A stretch of 27,193 nucleotides of DNA from Parvibaculum sp049303435 (GCA_049303435.1 JBAQNC010000109.1:1-27193), one strand, 5' to 3'; positions 7,327 to 15,696 are shown, numbered from the stretch's first letter. Numbers and translations: made by a program. The notes: a model not told the origin generated them from the letters alone.

Positions 7327-9560
7327 GCAAGGCTGGCAAGGCAACCTTTCTGTTGTTGCTGACATTTCTCGTGTCAGCCACCTATGTTGCTTTGCATCTG
7401 GTCGAAGATATCGACACCAATATTCTTTCGCTGCTTCCGGGCGATTCACACGATCAGGTTTTGAACGATGCCATGCGGCGCGCCACCGACGATGCGTCAA
7501 ATCGTGTGGTGTTTGCGATAACGGGCGGCGCCGCCGCCGATCGGCATAGAGCGGCTGCGGCACTCTTGTCAGGGCTTGTTGCGAGTGGGAATTTCAGGCC
7601 GTCGTCAGAGGACGGCAAGGCCTTGTGGCAATGGCTTTTTGCCAATCGCACGCAGATGCTCTGTCCCGCCGACAGGTTGCGGTTGGAGCAAGGCGAAGGT
7701 GCTGCCGTCGCGCGTGACGCCTTGCTTCAATGGTATGCGCCGATGGGAAGTGGTGGCGCAGCTCTTCTGAAGAGTGATCCGCTGTTGCTGACCAATCGTC
7801 TTCTCGCCTGTCTCACGCCGTCAAGCATTCGGATGCTTCCGCGCGCGGATGCCGAGATCATATCGGGTGTCATTACGACATCGGTATACAGGCTGGACGT
7901 GCAGGACAAAATTGGCGCGATTGTCGAGAAGTGGAAGGGTGATCACGCTACAAAGGGGCTCAAGCTCGAGCGCGCCGGGGCGATCTTCCATGCGGCCTAT
8001 GGCGCGGCACATGCGCGACAGGAAATGTCTGTCATTGGCGGCATATCGACACTGGCGGTCCTGTTGTTTTACTGGACGATGTTTCGGTCGCTTCGTGCCC
8101 CTGCGATTGCGTTGGGCATGGTTGTCTTTTCCCTCATTACGGGCCTTGCCGCCACTCTCCTCATATTCGGCAGCATCCATGTTATCGCGCTCGTGTTCGG
8201 CGCAGCCCTGATCGGGATGGTGGTCGACTATACGACCTATTATCTCGTCACTGGTCTGGCGGAGCCTCAGCTTGAGTACAAGGCGCGGCGGGCACGGATA
8301 TTGAAGCCGCTGACGCTTGGCATGTTGACGTCGGTTGGCGCCTTTGCCGCGCTTCTGTTTTTTCCTGTTTCCGCTTTCCGTCAGATCGCTGTGCTTGGAA
8401 GTGTCGGCCTTGTGACCGCCTGGGCGGCGACGCTTCTTTTGACGCCTCATGCGGAGGGTCGTGCGATGAAAATCGGCCCCGGCGCGAGGTGGACAAAGGA
8501 TGTCGTCAGTCGTTTTCTGGGCAAGCGCCCCCGCAGGCGGGTTGCGGTGAGCGTATTTGTTGCGGCGGTTCTGGTCCTTTTCCTGGGCCTGTGGCATGGC
8601 CATGTCGTCGACAACGTGAAGAAGTTTCAAGCGCCGTCGCCCGGACTTGCTCTGGAAGAGGCCCATATTCGGGCGTTGACCGGTTTTTCACCGTCAGGGG
8701 CCTTTTTTCTGGTGCGCGGAGATACGCGCGAGAGGGCGACCATTCATGAAGAGCAGTTTCTGCATGCTCTGGATGAGAGGGGTGAAGCCGGGGCAGTGCT
8801 CTGGGCGGCAAGTCGCTTCGACCCATCGCGGATGCGGCGGGTGTCAGATGAGGCTCTGGTTCGAGACAGGCTTTTGAAGTCTCATCTGAAGGAAGCGCTT
8901 GCCCTGCTGGGCGGTGGAGGGAGCGATGCCTATAGCAACCCGGGCAATGGGTCTGGTGAACCGGCGCCACCTGCCTTCATCAACGACTTTCGAGGGCGGA
9001 CGGGTAACCAGTTCTGGTCCATCGTTCCTGTCAACCTCGCGCTTGCGAGTGTCCCCGCTTTGCCCGATGTCGAATTTGTCGAGCCGGCGAGACAATATTC
9101 CGAACTCTTTGGTAGCTATCGAAAGCTGGCGAGCTATGGGCTGGTGCTGGCGGTCGTTCTGACGGGTCTGATGCTTGTCGTTGCCTACCGCCGCTTGTCC
9201 GCTCTCAGAATTATATTGCCGACCGTCGCCGGGCTATTGCTTACGCCTGCGGTTACGAGCCTTATGGGGCTGCCTTTCACGTTTTTCTCAGCCATGGGAC
9301 TATTTCTGGTGGCGGGCGCGGGGGTGGATTATGCCATTTTTCAATGGGAGAATCCTGGAAAAGCCGGGGGGTGGACCCGTGTCGGTATCGCGCTGGCGGC
9401 TGCCATGACCTGTATTTCGGTCGGCATGTTGGGGTTGAGTTCGGTGCTTCCAGTCAAGAGTTTCGGCCTATCGGTGGCGATCGGCGTTTTTCTCACTCTT
9501 GTCTTGTCGCCATTCGTTAGTATGCAGAGCAAATCAACGGCTTCTGAAAGCGAGCAATGA
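7323..9560 (+). CDS. MMPL/RND-family lipid exporter (ApeM position)
   Basis: A 745-residue transporter with the duplicated RND layout: an N-terminal helix (about 5-24), a large periplasmic loop (25-230), a helix bundle (about 234-376), a helix near 408-428, a second loop (430-600) and a second bundle (about 603-735). The second bundle contains the FLVAGAGVDYAIFQW segment typical of sterol-sensing/MMPL domains; the first has AALIGMVVDYTTYYL at the equivalent place, and the paired acidic residues fit proton coupling. It belongs to the COG4258-type exporters always seen in APE clusters. It probably extracts the pigment lipid from the inner membrane and hands it to the LolA-like carrier. ATGA overlaps on both sides. 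Confidence 0.9.
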   Translation: MSKAGKATFLLLLTFLVSATYVALHLVEDIDTNILSLLPGDSHDQVLNDAMRRATDDASNRVVFAITGGAAADRHRAAAALLSGLVASGNFRPSSEDGKALWQWLFANRTQMLCPADRLRLEQGEGAAVARDALLQWYAPMGSGGAALLKSDPLLLTNRLLACLTPSSIRMLPRADAEIISGVITTSVYRLDVQDKIGAIVEKWKGDHATKGLKLERAGAIFHAAYGAAHARQEMSVIGGISTLAVLLFYWTMFRSLRAPAIALGMVVFSLITGLAATLLIFGSIHVIALVFGAALIGMVVDYTTYYLVTGLAEPQLEYKARRARILKPLTLGMLTSVGAFAALLFFPVSAFRQIAVLGSVGLVTAWAATLLLTPHAEGRAMKIGPGARWTKDVVSRFLGKRPRRRVAVSVFVAAVLVLFLGLWHGHVVDNVKKFQAPSPGLALEEAHIRALTGFSPSGAFFLVRGDTRERATIHEEQFLHALDERGEAGAVLWAASRFDPSRMRRVSDEALVRDRLLKSHLKEALALLGGGGSDAYSNPGNGSGEPAPPAFINDFRGRTGNQFWSIVPVNLALASVPALPDVEFVEPARQYSELFGSYRKLASYGLVLAVVLTGLMLVVAYRRLSALRIILPTVAGLLLTPAVTSLMGLPFTFFSAMGLFLVAGAGVDYAIFQWENPGKAGGWTRVGIALAAAMTCISVGMLGLSSVLPVKSFGLSVAIGVFLTLVLSPFVSMQSKSTASESEQ

Positions 9561-10777
9561 TGGCTGATGTCGTTATTATCGGCGCGGGTCCCGCTGGTGC
9601 GGTCGCAGCTGCCTTGCTGGCATCGCGCGGTCGCTCTGTCGAGGTTTTGGAGCGGGCGCAATTTCCGCGCTTTTCGATAGGTGAAAGCCTGCTGCCTCAG
9701 GCCATGGAGTGGCTGGAAGAGGCGGGGCTGCTGCGGGACGTTGTTGAAGCGGGCTTTCAGCACAAGAACGGCGCCATCTTCAGGTGGGGTGAGCGGGAAG
9801 AGTGTTTCGATTTCCGCGACAAATCTCTGGATGGCTGGGGAACAACATTTCAGGTCCGCCGCGACAAGTTTGACGAGCTCCTGATCCGGGGCGCCGAACG
9901 AAAGGGCGCGCGCGTGTCTTTTGGTCAGACAGTGGTCGAGATGACGCCCGATGCGGAGCGTCCGAGTGTCCGCGTGCGCGATGAGAGCGGAGACGAGCGA
10001 GAGATTTCTGCGCGCTTCATACTGGATGCCAGCGGGTTTGGTCGCGTTCTCTCGCGACTTCTCGATCTGGAGGTGCCAACGGATGTGCCGCCGCGCCTTT
10101 CTCTTTTTACGCATGTCGAAGATCATATTCCCGGTGGGTGGCATGACCGGAACAAGATCATCATTACGATCAACCCCAGCGATCCGACCATCTGGTACTG
10201 GTTTATTCCTCTGGCGGATGGCGTGACATCGGTAGGGGTTGTTGGCGAGCCGCATAAATTCGCACCCTATGGCGAGACGCGGGAGGAACAGTTCAATGCT
10301 CTCGTGGCGGAATCCGGGCTGATGGCAAGGTTGCTGGTCAACGCGCGGCGCGTCCGGGAAATTGGTGAGATTTCGGGATATGCCTGCAAGGTCAAGCAAT
10401 TGAACGGCGACGGCTATGCGCTCTTGGGCAATGCGGGGGAGTTTCTGGATCCGGTGTTTTCGTCCGGCGTTACCATTGCGCTCAAGTCCGCCTCGCTGGC
10501 TGCGCGCGTGGTGGAGCGGCAACTTCAAGGCGTAAATCCCGATTGGGAGAAAGAGTTCGCCGAACCCTTGAGCCAGGGCATTGAGACGTTCCGCACATTC
10601 GTCAATGGGTGGTACGATGGCAGCTTCCAGCGCGTGATTTTTGGCGCGCCATCAGGGCAGGGGGATGTGAAGGCATTTATTACATCGGTTCTGGCGGGTT
10701 ATGCCTGGGACGAGAAGAATCCATTTGTTAAACAGTCCGACAAATATCTGAAGTTGTTGGCCGAGCTTTGTGCATGA
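9557..10777 (+). CDS. Flavin-dependent halogenase-like oxidoreductase
   Basis: A 406-residue FAD enzyme of the tryptophan-halogenase-like family. The nucleotide-binding motif GAGPAG is at residues 9-14 and FSIGES at 39-44. Three signature elements of flavin halogenases are present: FQHK with Lys70 at the place of the lysine proposed to carry the haloamine, WYWFIP (213-218, the WxWxIP motif), and FLDPVFSSG (296-304, an FxxPxxSxG pattern). It is therefore a candidate halogenase acting on the aryl head or on an ACP-bound intermediate. Xanthomonadins and some flexirubins are known to be halogenated. A hydroxylase or desaturase role remains possible, since many relatives in APE clusters are annotated only as NAD(P)/FAD-dependent oxidoreductases. 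ATGA overlaps both ways put it inside the operon. Confidence 0.87.
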   Translation: MMADVVIIGAGPAGAVAAALLASRGRSVEVLERAQFPRFSIGESLLPQAMEWLEEAGLLRDVVEAGFQHKNGAIFRWGEREECFDFRDKSLDGWGTTFQVRRDKFDELLIRGAERKGARVSFGQTVVEMTPDAERPSVRVRDESGDEREISARFILDASGFGRVLSRLLDLEVPTDVPPRLSLFTHVEDHIPGGWHDRNKIIITINPSDPTIWYWFIPLADGVTSVGVVGEPHKFAPYGETREEQFNALVAESGLMARLLVNARRVREIGEISGYACKVKQLNGDGYALLGNAGEFLDPVFSSGVTIALKSASLAARVVERQLQGVNPDWEKEFAEPLSQGIETFRTFVNGWYDGSFQRVIFGAPSGQGDVKAFITSVLAGYAWDEKNPFVKQSDKYLKLLAELCA

Positions 10778-11343
10778 GATGTTGGTTAAGCCTTTGTGCG
10801 TGTCTGTTTCTTGTCGCTTGCGTCTCGGTTCCGCGGGTTCGGATCGATGACCAAATGCTGGCGCCGGGGATTACGCTAAGTCTTCCGGCCGAGGCGCCTT
10901 TTGCGACCGGCCTTGATGTGACCCAGATCGTGCAGGCAGGATTTCAGGGTCGCCAACAGTTGATTCAGTCGTACCTTCAGAAAGATGAGAAGCGCTTCAT
11001 TCTCGTGATGACGGTGCCGTCAGGGCCCCGGATCATGCGTGTTGACTGGAGCGATGGTCAGATCGTTGCGAAGAGAGAGCCTATTGCGCCAGCTGGACTG
11101 CACCCGGAGCGCATGATGGCCGATATTTTTCTGATTTATGCGTCGCATAATGAAATTGTGCGCGCGCTGCATGGTGCGACGGTTCTGGATGCGCCCGATG
11201 GCATGCGGCGGATACGTGCATCGGGAAAGGATGTCATTCTCATTAAAAGACCTGTGGCTGATGTCTGGTCCGGCAGTGCCACGCTTTCAAATCTAATCTA
11301 TGACTACAGATTGACCATACAGGGCCGGAGAATGAGCCCGTGA
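10774..11343 (+). CDS. DUF3261 outer-membrane lipoprotein of APE clusters (ApeN position)
   Basis: A 189-residue lipoprotein. The signal sequence ends in the lipobox LVAC (Cys16) followed by VSVPRV, so it should be lipidated; absence of Asp at +2 agrees with sorting to the outer membrane. The mature part resembles the DUF3261 family that accompanies APE exporters, with segments such as LPAEAPFATGLDVTQIVQA and SNLIYDYRLTIQ. A LolB-like receptor role, taking the pigment from the LolA-like carrier, is plausible by context but unproven. ATG 10774 is preferred to TTG 10768 because it forms an ATGA junction. The next gene starts at GTG in a GTGA overlap. Confidence 0.82.
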   Translation: MRCWLSLCACLFLVACVSVPRVRIDDQMLAPGITLSLPAEAPFATGLDVTQIVQAGFQGRQQLIQSYLQKDEKRFILVMTVPSGPRIMRVDWSDGQIVAKREPIAPAGLHPERMMADIFLIYASHNEIVRALHGATVLDAPDGMRRIRASGKDVILIKRPVADVWSGSATLSNLIYDYRLTIQGRRMSP

Positions 11344-12524
11344 GCGAATTGTCGAAGAGCTCCATTTATTTGAATGCCATGAGTGTGGCCAATGCACTCG
11401 GACGCGACTGGCAGGAAGTTTCGCAGAGCCTTTTTGCAGGAGACAGGGGCGGTCTGGAGAGTCAGGCGGCCTTGAACGATGGCCGGTCGGTGCCGGTCGG
11501 GCGATTGAGGTTTGAGCTTGATTGTCTCGAACCGCCATTTGCCGAATGGAACAGTCGCAATAATCGTCTCGTTCGACAATGTCTGATGCCACTTGTCGAT
11601 GCGATCGAAGCGGCAAAGGAAAAATACGGGATCGGTCGTGTCGGTGTCGTCGTCGGGACCAGCACGTCGGGCACTTCGCAGACAGAATCGCATCTGCTGG
11701 AATGGATTGCGGCAGAGGGGCCGCCGCCCCATTTTGACTTCCGGCGTCAGGAGCTTGGCGACGCCGCAGAATTTGTCGCTGCCGTCACGGGGGTTGCGGG
11801 GCCCTGCTTCTCGGTTTCGACGGCCTGCACCTCGGGGGCGCGGGCGCTGGCGAGCGCGGCGCGGTTGTTGCGCGCGGGCCTGTGCGATGCGGTCATTGCC
11901 GGTGGGGTCGATACGCTCTGCGGATTGACGCTGAATGGTTTTTCGGTGCTCGATTCAATGGCCAGCGAACGCTGTAACCCTTTCAGCACAAATCGGGGCG
12001 GAATCAACATTGGCGAGGGCGGCGCGCTATTTCTGGTGACGCGTGAGCCCGCGGAGATTCGTCTCGCAGGCTGGGGTGAAAGCGCGGACGCTCATCATCT
12101 GAGTGCGCCAGACCCCGAAGGCAAGGGCGCGCGTCTCGCCATCGAAAGGGCGCTTGAAACCGCTGGAATCAACAATCGTGATCTTGCCTATCTCAACCTT
12201 CATGGCACCGCCACGCGCCTGAATGATGCGATGGAGGCAAAGGTCACCTATGAATTGTTCGAAGATGCGTTGCCGTGCAGTTCGACCAAAGGTCTGACCG
12301 GGCATATGCTTGGGGCTGCGGGATCGAATGAGGCGGCGTTTGCTATCATGGCGCTGCAACAGGGTATCCTTCCGCCGCATATCTGGGATGGAGAGCGTGA
12401 TCCCGCTCTCGCGCCTATTCGTCTGGCAGATGAAGTGGGAGAACGCATTCAGGGGAATTACACCATGAGTTGCTCATACGCCTTTGGCGGCAACAATGCT
12501 GCATTGATACTGGCGCGCGAATGA
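11340..12524 (+). CDS. apeO: Beta-ketoacyl-ACP synthase, ApeO type
   Basis: A 394-residue thiolase-fold condensing enzyme with a complete catalytic triad: Cys163 in STACTSGA, His288 in LHGTAT and His322 in GHMLGAAG, with Lys317 nearby. It should extend the ACP-bound aryl polyene with malonyl units. In Xenorhabdus, ApeO works as a heterodimer with the Cys-less ApeC; the protein at 810-1541 is the likely partner. The start is GTG at 11340, overlapping the lipoprotein stop in GTGA. It overlaps the dehydratase gene by four bases. Confidence 0.9.
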   Translation: MSELSKSSIYLNAMSVANALGRDWQEVSQSLFAGDRGGLESQAALNDGRSVPVGRLRFELDCLEPPFAEWNSRNNRLVRQCLMPLVDAIEAAKEKYGIGRVGVVVGTSTSGTSQTESHLLEWIAAEGPPPHFDFRRQELGDAAEFVAAVTGVAGPCFSVSTACTSGARALASAARLLRAGLCDAVIAGGVDTLCGLTLNGFSVLDSMASERCNPFSTNRGGINIGEGGALFLVTREPAEIRLAGWGESADAHHLSAPDPEGKGARLAIERALETAGINNRDLAYLNLHGTATRLNDAMEAKVTYELFEDALPCSSTKGLTGHMLGAAGSNEAAFAIMALQQGILPPHIWDGERDPALAPIRLADEVGERIQGNYTMSCSYAFGGNNAALILARE

Positions 12525-12982
12525 TGGTGCCGTCGTTGCCTCCTATCGATCAGCTTGTCATTCATCGCGGCACGATGTTGTTGCTGGATCGTCTTTTGGA
12601 GGCGAATGAAAATTCTGCTGTGGCCGAGGTTGTGATTTCTTCAGCCTCCCCGTTCTGGCGCGCAGGGCATGGTGTGCCTGCCTATGTCGGGCTCGAGTAT
12701 ATGGCGCAGACAATTGCGGCATTTGACGGGGCGCTGCGTTTGGAAACGGGCGCGGAGCCATCGATCGGATTTCTTTTGGGGTCGAGGCGTTATTCGTCGA
12801 AGGAGAGATATTTTACCGACGGCATGCGATTGAAGGTTCACGCGAAAATGGCATTCAGTGACGGAGGCATGGCTTCATTCGATTGCGTTATTCGTTCCGA
12901 TGAGGCTGAACTTGTGTCAGCATCATTGAATGTCTATCGCCCGGAGAATGGCGAGATGACGATGGTGGAGGATCATGCATGA
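12521..12982 (+). CDS. apeP: Hotdog-fold 3-hydroxyacyl-ACP dehydratase, ApeP type
   Basis: A 153-residue hotdog protein with the family opening VIHRGTMLLLDR (13-24) and the helix GLEYMAQT (57-64). Glu59 lines up with the catalytic glutamate of FabZ (LEAMAQ). The HFPxxPxxPG loop that carries the catalytic histidine in FabZ is missing; the sequence there is AGHGVPAYVG, and its His50 is only nine residues before Glu59. The ApeI domain fused to the ligase has the opposite pattern, so the two probably make one heterodimeric dehydratase, as reported for ApeI:ApeP of Xenorhabdus. ATG 12521 overlaps the previous stop; ATG 12524 is an equally possible start one codon later. Confidence 0.88.
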   Translation: MMVPSLPPIDQLVIHRGTMLLLDRLLEANENSAVAEVVISSASPFWRAGHGVPAYVGLEYMAQTIAAFDGALRLETGAEPSIGFLLGSRRYSSKERYFTDGMRLKVHAKMAFSDGGMASFDCVIRSDEAELVSASLNVYRPENGEMTMVEDHA

Positions 12983-13719
12983 AAAAGGAGGAACTCCCGC
13001 GATCCGTTCTTGTGACCGGCGCCAGCAAAGGCATCGGCAAAGCAATTGCGCTTCGACTTGGCGCGGTCGGATTTCCGATAACTGTCCACTATGGGCGTGA
13101 CCGCGACGGCGCGGAAGAGGTGTTGACGGCGATCGAGGCAGCGGGCGGTCAGGGACGCGTTCTCGGGTTTGACGTGGCGGATCGCGCTGAGACGCGACAG
13201 GCGCTTGAAGCGGACATTGCGGAAAATGGCGCCTATTGGGGCATCGTCGTCAATGCGGGCATTGCGCGCGACAATGCTTTCCCCGCGCTTGACGATCAAG
13301 ACTGGGACCAGGTGCTGGCCACTAACCTGGATGGGTTTTTCAATGTCGTTCATCCTCTTGCGATGCCGATGATCCGTCGTCGAGATGGTGGACGCATTAT
13401 CACGATATCGTCCGTCTCGGGCATTGTCGGTAATCGCGGTCAGGTCAATTACAGCGCTGCAAAGGCTGGCATTATTGGTGCGACAAAGGCTCTGGCCGTG
13501 GAGCTTGCGACGCGGAATATTACCGTCAATTGCGTTGCGCCTGGCGTTATCGAGACCGCGATGATCGACAAGGCGCCGATTGACGAAATCCTCAAGATGA
13601 TTCCGATGGGCCGGATCGGACGGCCTGAGGAAGTGAGCGGCATTGTCGGATTTCTGATGTCGGAAGAGGCGAGTTACATCACACGCCAGGTCATTTCGGT
13701 GAACGGAGGGTTCTGCTGA
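12979..13719 (+). CDS. apeQ: 3-oxoacyl-ACP reductase (FabG-like), ApeQ type
   Basis: A 246-residue classical short-chain dehydrogenase. It has the dinucleotide motif TGASKGIG (13-20), NAG (92-94), catalytic Ser145 in TISSVSG, Tyr158 and Lys162 in YSAAK, and the PGVIETAM segment. It should reduce the 3-keto group after each condensation, probably with NADPH, before ApeI/ApeP dehydration. Length and motifs are those of a functional FabG. ATGA overlap upstream and a one-base TGATG overlap with the final ketosynthase gene. Confidence 0.92.
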   Translation: MKKEELPRSVLVTGASKGIGKAIALRLGAVGFPITVHYGRDRDGAEEVLTAIEAAGGQGRVLGFDVADRAETRQALEADIAENGAYWGIVVNAGIARDNAFPALDDQDWDQVLATNLDGFFNVVHPLAMPMIRRRDGGRIITISSVSGIVGNRGQVNYSAAKAGIIGATKALAVELATRNITVNCVAPGVIETAMIDKAPIDEILKMIPMGRIGRPEEVSGIVGFLMSEEASYITRQVISVNGGFC

Positions 13720-14945
13720 TGCGCCGCGTGGTTGTCACGGGCATGGCAGGCATCACGTCCCTAGGGACGGAATGGGCAGATATACGCGAGGCGATGAAGC
13801 AGGGCCGCAGTGGCGTCAGATACATTCCAGAATGGAACAAGCTGATCGATCTCAAAACGCGGTTGGGCGCACCTGCCGATCATTTTGAGCATGAAGCCCT
13901 TTTTCCACGCAAGAAGATGCGCTCGATGGGTCGCTGTGCGGCATTGGCGGTTAAGGCGTCGGAGGGCGCTCTGTCGCAAGCCGGTCTGATCGATGATCCG
14001 CTGCTTCAATCGGGTCGGGTGGGTTGCGCCTTCGGCTCATCCTATGGATCGACGGAACCGACGCGGGGGTTTGTCAGCTTCATGGACACGGGAAGGGCAA
14101 CCGAGCTTACGGCCATGAGCTACATCAAGATGATGAGCCATACGGCCGTCATCAATGTCGGCATCTATTTCGGCCTTCGTGGTCGCGTCATTACCACATC
14201 GTCGGCCTGCACCTCTGGTTCGCAGGCCATCGGCTATTCCTATGAAGCCATAAAATATGGTCAGGCCGATGTGATGGTCGCTGGCGGTACCGAGGAATTC
14301 TGCCCGACGATGGCGATCGTGTTCGATACATTGTTCGCCACGAGCTGCAAGAACGACATGCCGGGCAAGGCCTCAAGGCCATTTGACCGAGATCGCGATG
14401 GTCTGGTGGTTGGAGAGGGCGGCGCGGCGCTGGTGCTCGAAGAGCGTGAACATGCGTTGGCGCGAGGCGCACCCATTCTTGCCGAGATCGTCGGCTTCGG
14501 CACGAACATGGATGGCTCGCATGTTACAGACCCACGTCCGGAAACGCAGGCTGCGGCGCTCAGGCTTGCCCTCGACTGTGCGGGGCTCCAGGCTGACGCA
14601 ATCGATTTTGTAAGCGGACACGGGACTGCAACGCTTCAGGGCGATATCGCCGAGACGATAGCAACGGCAGACGTTCTTGGCCCGCAGACACCCATTCATT
14701 CACTGAAGGGTTATTTCGGGCACACGCTTGGAGCTTGTGGGGCGATGGAAGCCTGGCTCACCATTGAGATGATGCGGGACGGGCGTTTTGCGCCAACCTT
14801 GAATCTTGAAAACCCGGATGAACGATGCGCCGAACTTGATTACGTCATGGGATCGTTTCGCGAGATCGACGCGCAATATGCCATGTCGAATAATTTCGCC
14901 TTTGGCGGGGTGAACACATCCCTGATTATCCGGCGAGAAAGTTAG
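13719..14945 (+). CDS. apeR: Beta-ketoacyl-ACP synthase (FabF-like), ApeR type
   Basis: A 408-residue condensing enzyme with Cys164 in SSACTSGS, His301 in SGHGTAT, and Lys330/His335 in KGYFGHTLGACG, so all catalytic residues are present. It is closer to FabF/FabB than the operon's other ketosynthase. In APE pathways this ApeR-type enzyme is thought to perform first-round or supplementary condensations. It is the last gene of the operon, and the next gene points the opposite way 20 bases later. Confidence 0.9.
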   Translation: MRRVVVTGMAGITSLGTEWADIREAMKQGRSGVRYIPEWNKLIDLKTRLGAPADHFEHEALFPRKKMRSMGRCAALAVKASEGALSQAGLIDDPLLQSGRVGCAFGSSYGSTEPTRGFVSFMDTGRATELTAMSYIKMMSHTAVINVGIYFGLRGRVITTSSACTSGSQAIGYSYEAIKYGQADVMVAGGTEEFCPTMAIVFDTLFATSCKNDMPGKASRPFDRDRDGLVVGEGGAALVLEEREHALARGAPILAEIVGFGTNMDGSHVTDPRPETQAAALRLALDCAGLQADAIDFVSGHGTATLQGDIAETIATADVLGPQTPIHSLKGYFGHTLGACGAMEAWLTIEMMRDGRFAPTLNLENPDERCAELDYVMGSFREIDAQYAMSNNFAFGGVNTSLIIRRES

Positions 14946-14964
14946 CCGCGACTGACGTCCGCGG
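14946..14964. terminator. Short hairpin between convergent genes, possible terminator
   Basis: CCGCG (14946-14950) pairs with CGCGG (14960-14964) around a 9-base loop. It fills the 20-base gap between the end of the APE operon and the stop codon of the oppositely directed small gene. The stem is short and no T-run follows on either strand, so a role as terminator is only suggested by position. Confidence 0.25.
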
Positions 14965-14965
14965 G

Positions 14966-15289
14966 TTATTCGTCTTCCTTCGCCTTTTGCCATCCTTCTT
15001 TGAGACCGTCGCCAATGCTATGGATAATGTCGCGCGTGCCGTGACCAATGGCTTTCGTGGTTTCCCGCGCGCCATGTCCAACGGCCTTGAGGGCATCATG
15101 TGTGCCTTCGCCGACGGCTTTGGCGGCATCATGCGCATCCTCGCCGATGTTACCGGAGCTCTGGTCGGTCGATTCCACTTGCTGTCCAGATCCCGGTTGC
15201 TCCTGCGCTGCTGTCGATTCTGCTGCGCAAGCGGCAGTCGTTGACGCCAAAAGAATGCTTAGTCCGAGAAATGCAAATGAATGTCGCAT
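14966..15289 (-). CDS. Small exported protein with five 11-residue repeats
   Basis: A 107-residue protein with a signal sequence (FAFLGLSILLASTTAAC, about residues 5-21). Cys21 could be lipidated, but the box TAAC is non-standard, so it may instead be a periplasmic protein cleaved near there. After a Ser/Gln/Gly-rich linker (22-49) come five tandem 11-residue units (50-60, 61-71, 72-82, 83-93, 94-104). The rough consensus is acidic or His, D or G, any, H/R/K, D/E, any two, K, A, V/I, G. Such hendecad repeats form long amphipathic helices, as in LEA-type or apolipoprotein-like proteins. The start is ATG at 15289 on the minus strand, with AGGA about 6 bases upstream. Function is unknown; membrane or stress association is inferred only from the repeat type. 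Confidence 0.75.
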   Translation of the reverse strand: MRHSFAFLGLSILLASTTAACAAESTAAQEQPGSGQQVESTDQSSGNIGEDAHDAAKAVGEGTHDALKAVGHGARETTKAIGHGTRDIIHSIGDGLKEGWQKAKEDE

Positions 15290-15454
15290 GGTTGATCCTG
15301 GCGGTTGGTTACGGCTGCATCTTTGCCATCTAAATGTGGCAGAAACCTGCACCTGGTTAGTCCTTTTATAGGTCCTGCCGGCCCCACTAAATGGTCTAGT
15401 TTCCGGGGGAGCGCGTCAGCGTGAGATCATGAGGCGCCTCCTGAGCTGGTGCGG

Positions 15455-15475
15455 ATTTTGCCGATAGGGCAAAAT
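15455..15475. repeat. Perfect 8-bp inverted repeat with a partner copy 77 bases away
   Basis: ATTTTGCC (15455-15462) and GGCAAAAT (15468-15475) flank a 5-base loop GATAG. TTTTGCCGATA (15456-15466) is also present exactly in inverse orientation as TATCGGCAAAA at 15544-15554. Nested copies of one word in both orientations fit a protein-binding site or the remnant of a mobile element end. Confidence 0.55.
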
Positions 15476-15535
15476 AATTCAGGGTGACATCCACTATGGA
15501 ATGCGACCTGTTTCTTCACCGTTAAGTGGAGAAAT

Positions 15536-15667
15536 TTCCCTGTTATCGGCAAAAACATTCCCTGTCTCTCTCTCTCTTTAGGGAATTTTCCCCTAACACA
15601 CTGAATTCACGTGTAAATTTTAGAGATATTCTCTGGTTGAGGCCCTGATTTCGCGAGGATTCCCTGT
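15536..15667. repeat. Three direct copies of TTCCCTGT
   Basis: Copies start at 15536, 15558 and 15660, within a stretch that also holds GGGAATTTTCCC (15581-15592), whose arms contain the same GGGAA/TTCCC core. I have the impression that CAGGGAA/TTCCCTG clusters recur in intergenic DNA near integrase or insertion sites of alphaproteobacteria; that is memory, not something tested here. Confidence 0.5.
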
Positions 15668-15696
15668 TTTCTACATTTATCAAAGATGTCGGTCGC

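Larger units (their letters stand above)
15290..15696. other. Gene-free region rich in short repeats
   Basis: About 400 bases without a credible coding sequence, more AT-rich than the flanks. It contains the palindrome GAGGCGCCTC (15431-15440), a hairpin (15455-15475), an inverted distant copy of part of it (15544-15554), three TTCCCTGT copies, a (TC)6 run (15565-15576) and the palindrome GGGAATTTTCCC (15581-15592). The promoter of the minus-strand small gene should lie in its left end, but no clear -35/-10 pair is visible. Confidence 0.6.

Noticed and set aside
9341..10528. A 395-codon minus-strand open frame
   Set aside because: Antisense to the flavoprotein gene, whose plus-strand motifs are unmistakable.
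15565..15576. TC dinucleotide run as a phase-variation tract
   Set aside because: Six units in a non-coding region, with no downstream gene in the proper place to be switched.
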